Made by a program: the position numbers and the translations under genes
Notes under the pieces: model-generated
The model's database searches: none
Told to the model about the DNA's origin: nothing
Seen by the model: the letters and a program-made list of their open reading frames with translations, nothing else
Assembly: GCA_902795345.1 (NCBI GenBank)
Contig: CADBKO010000040.1
Location: 1-40,070 of the forward strand
Source: Oscillospiraceae bacterium
GTDB lineage: Bacteria > Bacillota > Clostridia > Oscillospirales > Oscillospiraceae
DNA: 40,070 bases
Reading direction: 5' to 3'
In this document: positions 16,763 through 24,471 of the stretch, one piece after another
Position numbering within the stretch: position 1 is the stretch's first letter
Layout of the letters: the number at the start of each line of letters is the position of its first letter

Positions 16763-19174
16763 ATGGAACTGAAACGACTCGGCTATCCCTATCCGTATAT
16801 CCCCCTTTCGGCGCGCGCCGGAATCCTGCCCCGGCGCAGCATCTGCTCCATCGCCCCGGCGGAGGACCCCTCCGACGCCCTTTTTACCGGCAACGGTTCC
16901 CACCGGATCGACGTGACCGGCCTGCCCTACGAGGACAGCCTGACGGCCAATATGGAGCTGCTCCAGGAGCCCAAGTGGAAGGAAACGCCCCAGCCCCCTG
17001 ACCTGCGGCCCTATCTGAAGGACATCCGAAAGGCTTTGCTGGAAGGCAGGCCGGAGGTCGCGGACAAGCTGCTGGAGCAGGCCCAGCGGGAGGCGGGCCA
17101 CGGCAAATACATGGACCTGGACGCCCCCATCTCCTACCCCATCGAGTCCCTGCGGACCCACGAGGCCTTCCGCCTCCGCTTCCTTCGGGAGGAGGCGGCG
17201 GGGACGCGGGATTATCTCCGCTGGCTGGATCTGCGCAGCGGCCTCATCACCACCCGCTGGACGGATGCCCGGGGGAGCTTTGAAAATGAATACCTCTGCG
17301 TCCGGGAGGGAGATTTCATTGCCGCGCGCCTGACTGCTCCGGAGGGGGCGGGGGACCTGGAAGTGCGCGTCAGATTCCCCGGCGGCCCCGGCCCCTTCGG
17401 TCATGTGAGCCTGGCCGGCGCCGTTTCCCGGGTCCGGCGCAGCCCCGAACTGATCACCGCCGCTTATCAGTATGATCCCGCCCTCTGCGAGGCCAGGGGT
17501 TTTGTGCTGCTGCTGCGCTTCCTCCCCCTGGGCGGCTCGGCGGAGCTGACGGAGGAGGGCGTGCGCATCCGGGGCGGGCGGGGCCTGCTCGTCATGGCGA
17601 AGGCCATCCGCGTGGAGGAGGGCTTCCGCTTCGGCTGCGAGGAGGAATATGCCCGGGACTTCCGGGCCGTCACCCCGGATTTCGACGCCTGGGTGCAGTC
17701 TGGCAAAGCCTTCCTGGGGGAGCGGATGGACCGTTCCCGTCTCCGCCTGGGCCGGGAGGAGGATCATTACCTCTCCGGGGAGGAGCTCCTCCGGGACTGC
17801 CGGAACAAGGGCGAAGCCTACGGCGTGCTGATGGAAAAGCTCTATGACCTGGGCCGCTTCTACCAGATCATCGACACGGGGGCCCTGCCGCCCATGTGGG
17901 GCCAGCACAACATCAATACCAATCTCCAGGTCTGCGCGGGCAACGCCACCGGCCTCTTTGAGGAGATGGAGGTCTATTTCCGCTACTACGAGTCGAAGTT
18001 CGAGGATTTCCGCACGAATGCCCGGCTGCTGTTCAACGCCAGGGGCCTTCTCGCCAGCGTCCACTGCGACTATGATTCCGGGCTGGCGTACCACACCTCC
18101 CGCACCTATCCCCATTATTGCTGGACAGGCTGCCTCGGCTGGATATATAATGAGTTCTGGAACTACTGGCTCTGCACCGGGGACCGGGATTTCCTCCGGG
18201 CTCGGGTGGTCCCGGCCCTGAAGGAGATCGCCCTGTTCTTCGAGGACTATGCCTGCGACCGGGACGGGGACGGCAAGGTCATCTTCTACCCCTCCTTCTC
18301 CCCGGAGAACCCCACCCCCAACCCGGATTACGCCACCGTCACCGGGCGGGACCGGCACCCCACCCGCATCAACAGCGTCATGGACATCGCCATCTGCCGG
18401 GAGGTGCTGCTGAATCTTCTGGACGCCTGCCTCACCCTGGGCGTCGAGGCGGAGAACATCCCCCGCTGGCAGCGCCAGCTGGAGGACCTGCCCACCCTGC
18501 TGACGGATGAGGAAGGCGCCCTGAAGGAATGGGCCTGGCCCTCCATGGAGGAGAATTACAACCACCGCCATGTGTCCCACCATTACGACGTATGGCCGGG
18601 CCGGGCCGTCACACCGGAGAGGTCGCCGGAGATCGCGGAGGCCATCCGCATCTCCAACCGGAAGCGGGGCCAGCAGGACGATTCCGCCCACGGCATCATC
18701 CACCGGGCCTTCACCGCCATCCGCCTGAAGGACCGGGAGGAGCTGGAGCAGAACCTGAGCCAGCTTTTGGAGCACGGCTTTGTGCGGAGAAGCCTGTCCA
18801 CCGCCCATTTCCCCTACCGGGGCTGGTTCCCGGACCTGCAGGGGGCCATGCCCGCCCTGCTGCTGGAAATGGCCGTCTTTTCCGCGCCGGGAGTGGTGGA
18901 ATTCCTGCCCGCCCTGCCGGATAAGCTGCCCGCGGGCAGGCTGGAGGGCCTGTGGCTCTATACCTGGGCGAAGCTGGACAGCCTGGAATGGGACGAAAAG
19001 GGGCTGCGGGCAGCGCTGACGCCCCTGCGGGACCAGAGCCTGACTTTCCGCTGCCGCCGTCCTCTGGCAGCTTTCCTGCTGGGCGGGGAAGCGGTCCGGC
19101 CGGAGGGAGACCATGTATCCGTCCCGGTCCGTGCCGGGGAAAAGCTGAAGATCGAACTGACATTCCAGCGATAA
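16763..19174 (+). CDS. GH95-like alpha-L-fucosidase, divergent
   Basis: 803 residues, normal for GH95. The toroid core shows HNINTNLQ (near 382-389, the family's paired Asn), FSPEN (near 512-516, matching the family's acid Glu in SPE), and HRHVSHHYDVWPG (near 601). The family's usual late DGNFG motif, which carries the base Asp, is replaced by YRGWFPDLQGAMPALL, so the activity may differ. No signal peptide is seen. The start ATG at 16763 follows AGAAGGA. The frame stays open upstream over GH43, but that part is antisense-like noise. It is probably cytoplasmic and removes fucose or galactose from oligosaccharides together with GH43. Confidence 0.78.
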   Translation: MELKRLGYPYPYIPLSARAGILPRRSICSIAPAEDPSDALFTGNGSHRIDVTGLPYEDSLTANMELLQEPKWKETPQPPDLRPYLKDIRKALLEGRPEVADKLLEQAQREAGHGKYMDLDAPISYPIESLRTHEAFRLRFLREEAAGTRDYLRWLDLRSGLITTRWTDARGSFENEYLCVREGDFIAARLTAPEGAGDLEVRVRFPGGPGPFGHVSLAGAVSRVRRSPELITAAYQYDPALCEARGFVLLLRFLPLGGSAELTEEGVRIRGGRGLLVMAKAIRVEEGFRFGCEEEYARDFRAVTPDFDAWVQSGKAFLGERMDRSRLRLGREEDHYLSGEELLRDCRNKGEAYGVLMEKLYDLGRFYQIIDTGALPPMWGQHNINTNLQVCAGNATGLFEEMEVYFRYYESKFEDFRTNARLLFNARGLLASVHCDYDSGLAYHTSRTYPHYCWTGCLGWIYNEFWNYWLCTGDRDFLRARVVPALKEIALFFEDYACDRDGDGKVIFYPSFSPENPTPNPDYATVTGRDRHPTRINSVMDIAICREVLLNLLDACLTLGVEAENIPRWQRQLEDLPTLLTDEEGALKEWAWPSMEENYNHRHVSHHYDVWPGRAVTPERSPEIAEAIRISNRKRGQQDDSAHGIIHRAFTAIRLKDREELEQNLSQLLEHGFVRRSLSTAHFPYRGWFPDLQGAMPALLLEMAVFSAPGVVEFLPALPDKLPAGRLEGLWLYTWAKLDSLEWDEKGLRAALTPLRDQSLTFRCRRPLAAFLLGGEAVRPEGDHVSVPVRAGEKLKIELTFQR

Positions 19175-19190
19175 CGGGAGGAACGAACCC

Positions 19191-19790
19191 ATGTACTATT
19201 TTTCCGATACCCCCTACCGCCGCTTTTCGGAGATACGGGAAGCGGCCCTGAAGGGCGATATCCGCCTCAGCTACAACCGGGCGACTGCCATCCGCGTCGC
19301 CAGCGGGCGGCGCAAGAGCTTTGCCCTGATGTATCTCTATATCCCCGCCGTCACAGCCGTCGTCCTGTATATCCTCACCCTGTATCTGCCCATCCCCAAA
19401 ACGGTGATCCTCTTCGCCCTGGCCGGGCTCCTGCTCTATCCCTTTGTGCCCTATGTCAGCCGCGTCATGGTGATCGCGGGGGTGGCGCTGATCTTCCTGC
19501 CCATCCTGATCCTGCGGGAGTCCATGTGGATCCTGGCCATCGGCGTGGGGCTCATCGTCATCCGTTTCACCTATGACCTCTGGTGGCTGTTCATCTCCCG
19601 GGTGACGGACCGGGCGCTGCTGGAAAACGAGGCCGTGTTCGAAGCGGAGTGGAAACAAAAAACCGTCGCCATCCAGAGCGAAGACGACGGAAGCTATTAC
19701 ATGTTCGGCAAGACCCGGCCCGAAAAGCAGAAGAAGGATAAAAAGGACAAGCAGGAAGACAAGGCCGAAGAAAGCGAAAAGAGCAAATAA
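19191..19790 (+). CDS. Four-helix membrane protein with charged tail, unknown function
   Basis: 199 residues. A soluble N-terminus of about 45 residues (YYFSDTPYRRFSEIREAALK...) precedes four membrane helices between about 46 and 140. A cytoplasmic segment and a highly charged Lys/Glu/Asp tail of about 25 residues follow. The family is not recognised. GGGAGGA lies in front of the ATG, 16 bases after the GH95-like stop, so it is the last gene of the glycosidase operon. It does not look like a transporter on its own. Confidence 0.7.
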   Translation: MYYFSDTPYRRFSEIREAALKGDIRLSYNRATAIRVASGRRKSFALMYLYIPAVTAVVLYILTLYLPIPKTVILFALAGLLLYPFVPYVSRVMVIAGVALIFLPILILRESMWILAIGVGLIVIRFTYDLWWLFISRVTDRALLENEAVFEAEWKQKTVAIQSEDDGSYYMFGKTRPEKQKKDKKDKQEDKAEESEKSK

Positions 19791-19793
19791 ACA

Positions 19794-19825
19794 GAGGGCG
19801 TGCTGCAAAAAAGCAGCACGCCCTC
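19794..19825 (+). terminator. Hairpin ending the glycosidase operon, left flank of cassette copy 2
   Basis: GAGGGCGTGCTGC and GCAGCACGCCCTC form a perfect 13-bp stem with an A6 loop, four bases after the TAA. No T run follows directly. The same stem recurs at 20023-20049 on the other side of the cassette. Confidence 0.65.
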
Positions 19826-20022
19826 AGCCTGTAGACAAACCCTTTTGGCGGAGTTTCGATAAGCATGGGGGATTTGTGAAGGGGGACGGGAATCCCCCTT
19901 CACGTTATATCCTTGCAAAATTGAAGGGGGACGGGAATCCCCCTTCACGTTATATCCTTGCAAAATCAGAATACAATTCTGATTTTGCGTCTCAAGCTGT
20001 CGACACTTTGTCGTCAGCTTGA
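19826..20022 (+). repeat. Multi-hairpin intergenic cassette, copy 2 (complete)
   Basis: A shared core of about 197 bp. It reads CAGCCTGTAGACAAACCC..., then the 44-base hairpin unit twice with 45-base period (19877-19920 and 19922-19965), then the GCAAAATCAGAAT hairpin and the CTCAAGCTGTCGAC hairpin. One arm of the last has a substitution (CGTCAGC for CGACAGC), so this stem has one mismatch. The cassette sits between convergent genes and has no coding content. Confidence 0.85.
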
Positions 20023-20049
20023 GGGCGTGCTGCTTTTTGCAGCACGCCC
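20023..20049 (-). terminator. Hairpin ending the DUF169 gene, right flank of cassette copy 2
   Basis: GGGCGTGCTGC and GCAGCACGCCC with a T5 loop on the plus strand, 11 bases after the stop of the minus-strand gene. The stem is identical to that of 19794-19825, but the loop is A6 there and T5 here. Confidence 0.65.
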
Positions 20050-20060
20050 TTCAGCATGTA

Positions 20061-20864
20061 TTATTCCTTTTCCCAGGGATCCCCGGTCATGAGGCCCCAG
20101 GTCTCAAAGAGGATGTCGTACATCTTGGGTCTGCCGAAGTCCTCCTTCATGCTCATGAAGAAGGTGCTGCGGTCCCCGTGGGCGGCCTGCGCCTCCACTC
20201 CCTTGTAGAATTCCTCCTCCCGCTGCCGGGGCACGGAGAAGATCACATCGTCCTCCGGCGTCAGCGCCCGCTCGTACTCGCCGGGATCGGGGAAGGTGAT
20301 CCGGTATTCTCCCTTCAGAATGGCGGGGATGACGGCATAGGTGCAGGAATCCACGGGGCTGAAGCTGCTCTCCAGCAGCTTGTGGGTCTGGCTGTCCACC
20401 GCCATGAGGAGAAGGCGGAGCTGGTCGTTCTTGCAGTAGATCATGGTCACGTCCGGCCGGAAATCCGCCTTGTCCAGGGGCGATACCAGGATACCACGGT
20501 ATTCCCCCGCCGGGAGGCTGGGGAAGCCCTCCACAAAGGCTTCGCCGCTTTCGGAGGAGGTATTGTAGGCCCTGGCGATGGCCCGAAAGCCCTCCTTGCC
20601 CAGCTCCTTGTCGATATAGCCGTAGGTGATGATGGGGTTCCAGCACCAATGGTCCTCTTTCTCCATATACACGGTCTTGCCCTGCCGCCGGGCATAGGCG
20701 AAGGCCTGGCAAAGGGCGATGTGCTTCCCCCGGTCCCGGAAGGGCTGCCAGGCCCCGGCGGGGACTTCCTCCTTATCCCGTATCATTTTCAGGGCCACGG
20801 CGGGATAGCGCAGCCCCATCAGCTTTTCCAACAGCGCCTGCCGGTTCCTGTTTTCCTCAAGCAT
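20061..20864 (-). CDS. DUF169-family protein
   Basis: 267 residues. It matches the DUF169 family in overall features: an early YPAVALKMI segment, CQAFAYARRQG and a late YDILFETWGLM. Several Cys residues are spread through it. The role of the family is unknown; it is common in anaerobes near metal or redox genes (from memory, not checked). An ATG five codons upstream (20879) overlaps the ribosome site GGAGGA, so 20864 is the start. It lies 71 bases after the carboxylesterase with a hairpin between, so it may be cotranscribed at a reduced level. Confidence 0.7.
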   Translation of the reverse strand: MLEENRNRQALLEKLMGLRYPAVALKMIRDKEEVPAGAWQPFRDRGKHIALCQAFAYARRQGKTVYMEKEDHWCWNPIITYGYIDKELGKEGFRAIARAYNTSSESGEAFVEGFPSLPAGEYRGILVSPLDKADFRPDVTMIYCKNDQLRLLLMAVDSQTHKLLESSFSPVDSCTYAVIPAILKGEYRITFPDPGEYERALTPEDDVIFSVPRQREEEFYKGVEAQAAHGDRSTFFMSMKEDFGRPKMYDILFETWGLMTGDPWEKE

Positions 20865-20891
20865 TATCGTTTCCTCCATATTCTGCGCAGA

Positions 20892-20926
20892 GGGACCCCC
20901 GAAAGCGCGGCGCTTCCGGGGGTCCC
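20892..20926 (-). terminator. Strong hairpin between carboxylesterase and DUF169 genes
   Basis: GGGACCCCCG pairs with CGGGGGTCCC, with a further inner GCGC stem. No T tract follows on the minus strand, so it may act as a partial terminator or as an mRNA 3' stabiliser between the two genes. Confidence 0.5.
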
Positions 20927-20935
20927 GAACTGTCG

Positions 20936-22516
20936 TTATTTGCCGGTGGGCACGAAGCGGGGCATGCCGAAGGTGACGGCGGCATATTTCCCGGAGGAGA
21001 GCTTATCCCAGTAATACCGGTATTTCTCCTGCTGCTCGGCAGTGAGCATATGGCTGTCGTTCCCCAGCTCGCACACGTCGAAGGGGCCGCTGTACGGCTT
21101 CCATTCCGGGCGCCCCTCCCCGTTGGGGTCTCCGTTCGCGCAGAAGGTCTGCCAATAGCCCTGGATCAGCTCCATGAAGTCATAGTCGGCCCCCACCCAA
21201 TGGTAGTCGAAGAAGGGGTTCCTTTCTCCCTTGTCCACCCGGCCGAAGACATAGGGCATCTCGGCGCAGTGGGGGCTGCCTGCGGCATGGCCCCGGGGGG
21301 TCTCGTTCTCCTTGGTCATGAGCCAGACGAAGGCCCGGCGTCCGAATTTATGGCAGAGCTCGCCGATCTTCACGCTGCCCATGAGCATCATGTCGGAGCT
21401 GATGGTGGCAATCATTTTGGCGGCCATGACCCCATCGGCGGCGGGGTACCATTTCTTCATGTCCTCCAGCCTGTCCGGGAAGGCCTCGGCCAGATACTTT
21501 TCGTATTCCTCCACGGTGAACTTCTCCGGGTCGGCGGAGGGGAATTCCTGGGCGCAGGAGCCGATCATCACGTCGAAGTCGTTGAACTCCCCGGCCTCCA
21601 TGATCTCCGCGTAGGGCTTGGGCAGGAACTGACCGTCGATGCAGAAGCTGAAGCCGCCCGTCATGCCGGGGCTCCACTTGGAGTATTCGTCGAAGAGATC
21701 CCAGGCGTCCCGAGAACGCAGCTCCTCGATGCTTTCGCAGCCGATGTGCTTCATGAATTCCACGCCTTTGGCCTCGTAGACGCTGCGGTCCTGGGGCTGC
21801 ATGAAGCCGTAGTAGATGGGGCCGGACTCGATGCTGAGGCGCTGGATGAGGCCCTTCATCATGGGGGAAGCCTGCAGCGCGCCGCAGGCCGCCGCGCCGC
21901 CGCTCTGCCCGGCCACGGTGATCCGCTCCGGATCGCCGCCGAAAGCGGCGATATTGTTCTTCACCCACTCGCAGGCCTTGCGGATGTCGAAAAGGGCATA
22001 GTTGCCGGAGGAACCGCCGCCCTCCGCCGTCAGGTCCGGATGGGCAAAGAAACCGAAGAAGCCCAGCCGGTAGTTGATGGTGACCACGATCACGTCCCGC
22101 CGGGAGGCAAAGCCCGTGCCGTCGCATACCACCTCACAGCCGCTTCCGGCAACCATGCCGCCGCCGTGGACCCAGATGAACACCGGCAGCTTGTCCTCCG
22201 CCGTCCTGGCCGGGGTCCACACGTTGAGGTAGAGACAGTCCTCCTCATACTGGGAGGGCGCCAGCATCTGGGGCACGCCGTGGACGTTGGCGGGCATTTC
22301 CGGCATCTCCATCACCTGCTGGATGGCCGCGGCGGAGTACTGCACCGCCTTGCGCACCCCGCGCCAGCGGCCCGGGTCCCGGGGCTGACGGAAGCGCAGC
22401 GCGCCCACGGGAGGCGCGGCGTAGGGGATGCCTTTGAAGATCTTCAGCTTGCCTTCGGTGTAGCCCTGGAGCCAGCCCTGGGCCACCTTGACTTTCGCAT
22501 TTTCGAAATTGCCCAT
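20936..22516 (-). CDS. Carboxylesterase type B (alpha/beta hydrolase)
   Basis: 526 residues, typical length. Features are YAAPPVGALRFRQP, YEEDCLYLNVWTP, the oxyanion loop FIWVHGGGMVAGSG, the nucleophile elbow GQSGG (Ser near residue 204) and the His in GSPHCAEMPYVFG (near 415). It hydrolyses carboxylic esters; the substrate is unknown. No signal peptide is seen, so it is cytoplasmic. The frame extends to 22603, but AAGGAG lies just before the ATG at 22516 and the promoter lies upstream of that, so 22516 is the start. It is divergent from the FAD oxidoreductase at 22672. Confidence 0.9.
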   Translation of the reverse strand: MGNFENAKVKVAQGWLQGYTEGKLKIFKGIPYAAPPVGALRFRQPRDPGRWRGVRKAVQYSAAAIQQVMEMPEMPANVHGVPQMLAPSQYEEDCLYLNVWTPARTAEDKLPVFIWVHGGGMVAGSGCEVVCDGTGFASRRDVIVVTINYRLGFFGFFAHPDLTAEGGGSSGNYALFDIRKACEWVKNNIAAFGGDPERITVAGQSGGAAACGALQASPMMKGLIQRLSIESGPIYYGFMQPQDRSVYEAKGVEFMKHIGCESIEELRSRDAWDLFDEYSKWSPGMTGGFSFCIDGQFLPKPYAEIMEAGEFNDFDVMIGSCAQEFPSADPEKFTVEEYEKYLAEAFPDRLEDMKKWYPAADGVMAAKMIATISSDMMLMGSVKIGELCHKFGRRAFVWLMTKENETPRGHAAGSPHCAEMPYVFGRVDKGERNPFFDYHWVGADYDFMELIQGYWQTFCANGDPNGEGRPEWKPYSGPFDVCELGNDSHMLTAEQQEKYRYYWDKLSSGKYAAVTFGMPRFVPTGK

Positions 22517-22556
22517 GTATTCCACTCCTTTTCCCGTTTTTGTCTTTCTGCCTTTT

Positions 22557-22585
22557 ATTGTAAACGCTTCCCTTTCCCCCGTCAA
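22557..22585 (-). promoter_or_regulatory. Carboxylesterase promoter with a cre-like operator
   Basis: On the minus strand TTGACG (22585-22580), 17 bases, TACAAT (22562-22557). Overlapping the -10 is TGTAAACGCTTCCC (plus strand 22559-22572), which matches the CcpA site consensus TGWAANCGNTNWCA at all but two fixed positions. Catabolite control of the esterase is inferred. Confidence 0.55.
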
Positions 22586-22609
22586 GGAAGAAGGAAGGGA
22601 CAAAGACGA

Positions 22610-22638
22610 TTGTCACCCGGCGGCGACTGTGATAGACT
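22610..22638 (+). promoter_or_regulatory. Promoter of the FAD oxidoreductase at 22672
   Basis: TTGTCA (22610-22615), 17 bases, TAGACT (22633-22638), followed by the ribosome site AGAGGAAGGG. It is divergent from the esterase promoter. Confidence 0.6.
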
Positions 22639-22671
22639 AAAGCAAAACAACGCGGAGAGGAAGGGTTTAGA

Positions 22672-24207
22672 ATGGGTGCAGCGAGCAAACGGTTCTTTGC
22701 GGATGTGGTGGTCTGCGGCGGCGGCGTGGCCGGCGCGGCGGCTGCCATCGCGGCGGGAAGGGCGGGCAAGCGCGTCTTCCTGCTGGAATACCGGGAATCC
22801 CTGGGGGGACTGGTGACCAATGGGTATATCACCGGCATCGCCGGGTGCATCGACGGCCTGTGCAAAGAGTGGCTGGAAAAGCTGGACGCCGAAGGCCACG
22901 CCACCATGCGCTCCCACCTGCCGGTGGTGGAGCCGGAATACGGGCGGGTCATGCTGGAACAGATGGTCCTCCAGAGCGGGGCCAGGATCCTCTACGGCGC
23001 CCATGTGGTGGACGTGGAGAAGGAAGGGGACAGGATCCGCCGGGTGATCGCCTACTGCAAGAGCGGGCGCATCGAGCTGGAAGCGGATGTGTTCATCGAC
23101 GCCACCGGCGACGCGGACCTGGCCGTGGCGGCGGGCTGCCCCTATGAGGTGGGCAACGCGGAATTCATGGGTCTCAACCAGTCCGTCACCATGGGCTTCA
23201 AGCTCTCCTATGTGGACCTGGAGCGCTACTACGCCGCCTCCGCCGCCTTCAAAAACGACCCGGAGTACGACGCCGAATCCCCCAAACATTCCAGCTTCAT
23301 CGTCCACCAGGAGTATAAGGCCATGGAGAATGGGGACCTGCATGAGCTGCTCAGCCCCGGCTACCTGGTCTACGCCATGCCGGGGGACCGGAAGTGCACC
23401 GACGTGACCCTGGACGCCACCCACACCTTCGACTGCCACTGCGACGACGTGGTGGACCTGACGCGGCAGATCGTGGACCAGCACCGGAAGGTCCTCTGGT
23501 TCGTGGAGTTCCTGAAGAAGTACATCCCCGGCTTTGAAAAGGCCAAGCTCACCAGCCTGGCCCCCATGAACGGCGTGCGGGAGAGCCGCCGGGTGATCGG
23601 GGAATACGTGATGAAAGCGGAGGACATCGCCGCCGCCCGGAAATTCCCCGACGGCATCTGGCAGCATGCGGAGGTCTTCGACGCCCATGTGCCCACCCCG
23701 GGGCAGCATACCGCCAACCGGCATATCCACGCGGAGAAGCCCATCGAGCCCGCCGTCTGCCGCCATGTGCCCAAGGACACGGACTACAACATGCACCCCT
23801 TCGTGGACCCCCTGCCCTACGAAGTGCGCACCAATCCCCGGGAATACTGCGAGGTGCCCTTCCGCAGCCTGATCGCCAAGGGGGTGGACAATCTCCTGGT
23901 GGCGGGGCGCTGCTTCTCCGCAGACTACCATGCCAACGGCTGCGTGCGCATCATCGCCGCCTGCATGGGCATGGGCCAGGCCGCCGGCACCGGCGCGGCC
24001 ATCGCCATCGACCGTGGCATTACTGCCCTGCGGGAGCTGGACGGGGCCCTGGTGCGGCAGGATATGATCCGCCAGGGGGTGAAGCTGGACGAGGCCCCCG
24101 GCGGCTACTGGAAGATGATCCGGGAATTTGACGGGGAAGTGTTCATCAACGGCGGGGACATGGCCGACCTCCGGGACAAGGACGGCCATTCGCCCTATCA
24201 GTTCTGA
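22672..24207 (+). CDS. FAD-dependent oxidoreductase (FAD_oxidored family)
   Basis: 511 residues. The N-terminal Rossmann dinucleotide motif GGGVAGAAAA (about 16-25) ends at the acidic LLEYRES. IDATGDADLAVAAG and the C-terminal NLLVAGRCFSADYHANGCVR...GMGQAAGTGAAIA motif place it in the FAD_oxidored (PF12831-like) family of putative anaerobic dehydrogenases. The substrate is unknown. Residues 240-360 are His/Asp-rich. It is monocistronic with its own promoter, and a neighbour of the 4Fe-4S operon, which could supply or take its electrons (inference). Confidence 0.82.
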   Translation: MGAASKRFFADVVVCGGGVAGAAAAIAAGRAGKRVFLLEYRESLGGLVTNGYITGIAGCIDGLCKEWLEKLDAEGHATMRSHLPVVEPEYGRVMLEQMVLQSGARILYGAHVVDVEKEGDRIRRVIAYCKSGRIELEADVFIDATGDADLAVAAGCPYEVGNAEFMGLNQSVTMGFKLSYVDLERYYAASAAFKNDPEYDAESPKHSSFIVHQEYKAMENGDLHELLSPGYLVYAMPGDRKCTDVTLDATHTFDCHCDDVVDLTRQIVDQHRKVLWFVEFLKKYIPGFEKAKLTSLAPMNGVRESRRVIGEYVMKAEDIAAARKFPDGIWQHAEVFDAHVPTPGQHTANRHIHAEKPIEPAVCRHVPKDTDYNMHPFVDPLPYEVRTNPREYCEVPFRSLIAKGVDNLLVAGRCFSADYHANGCVRIIAACMGMGQAAGTGAAIAIDRGITALRELDGALVRQDMIRQGVKLDEAPGGYWKMIREFDGEVFINGGDMADLRDKDGHSPYQF

Positions 24208-24221
24208 GCGGAAAAGAAAAC

Positions 24222-24467
24222 GGGCGGCAGAGGTTTTCCTCTGCCGCTCAAGCTGTCGACAAAGTGTCGACAGCTTGAGACGCAAAATCAGAATTGTATT
24301 CTGATTTTGCAAGGATATAACGTGAAGGGGGATTCCCGTCCCCCTTTTTGCAAGGATATAACGTGAAGGGGGATTCCCGTCCCCCTTCACAAATCCCCCA
24401 TGCTTATCGAAACTCCGTCAAAAGGGTTTGTCTGCAGGCTGGGCGGCAGAGGTTTTCCTCTGCCGCC
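24222..24467 (-). repeat. Multi-hairpin intergenic cassette, copy 3 (inverted), with both flanking terminators
   Basis: The core at 24248-24441 is copy 2 in reverse, again with the GAAGGGGGA hairpin unit twice (one slightly shortened). It is bracketed by a 26-base direct duplication (24222-24247 and 24441-24466), each half a perfect hairpin of GCGGCAGAGG with CCTCTGCCGC around TTTT. The left hairpin ends the FAD gene and the right one ends the 4Fe-4S operon. The hairpin sequence is unrelated to those at copies 1 and 2. Confidence 0.85.
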
Positions 24468-24471
24468 TGAC

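Noticed and set aside
19877..19965. Tandem 45-base units considered as a CRISPR array
   Set aside because: Only two units, no unique spacers, each unit is itself a perfect hairpin inside a repeated cassette, and no cas genes are present.
24240..24440. Hairpin cassette considered as a riboswitch or group II intron remnant
   Set aside because: It lies downstream of both neighbouring genes rather than in a 5' leader, and no intron domain V-like motif or reverse transcriptase was seen.
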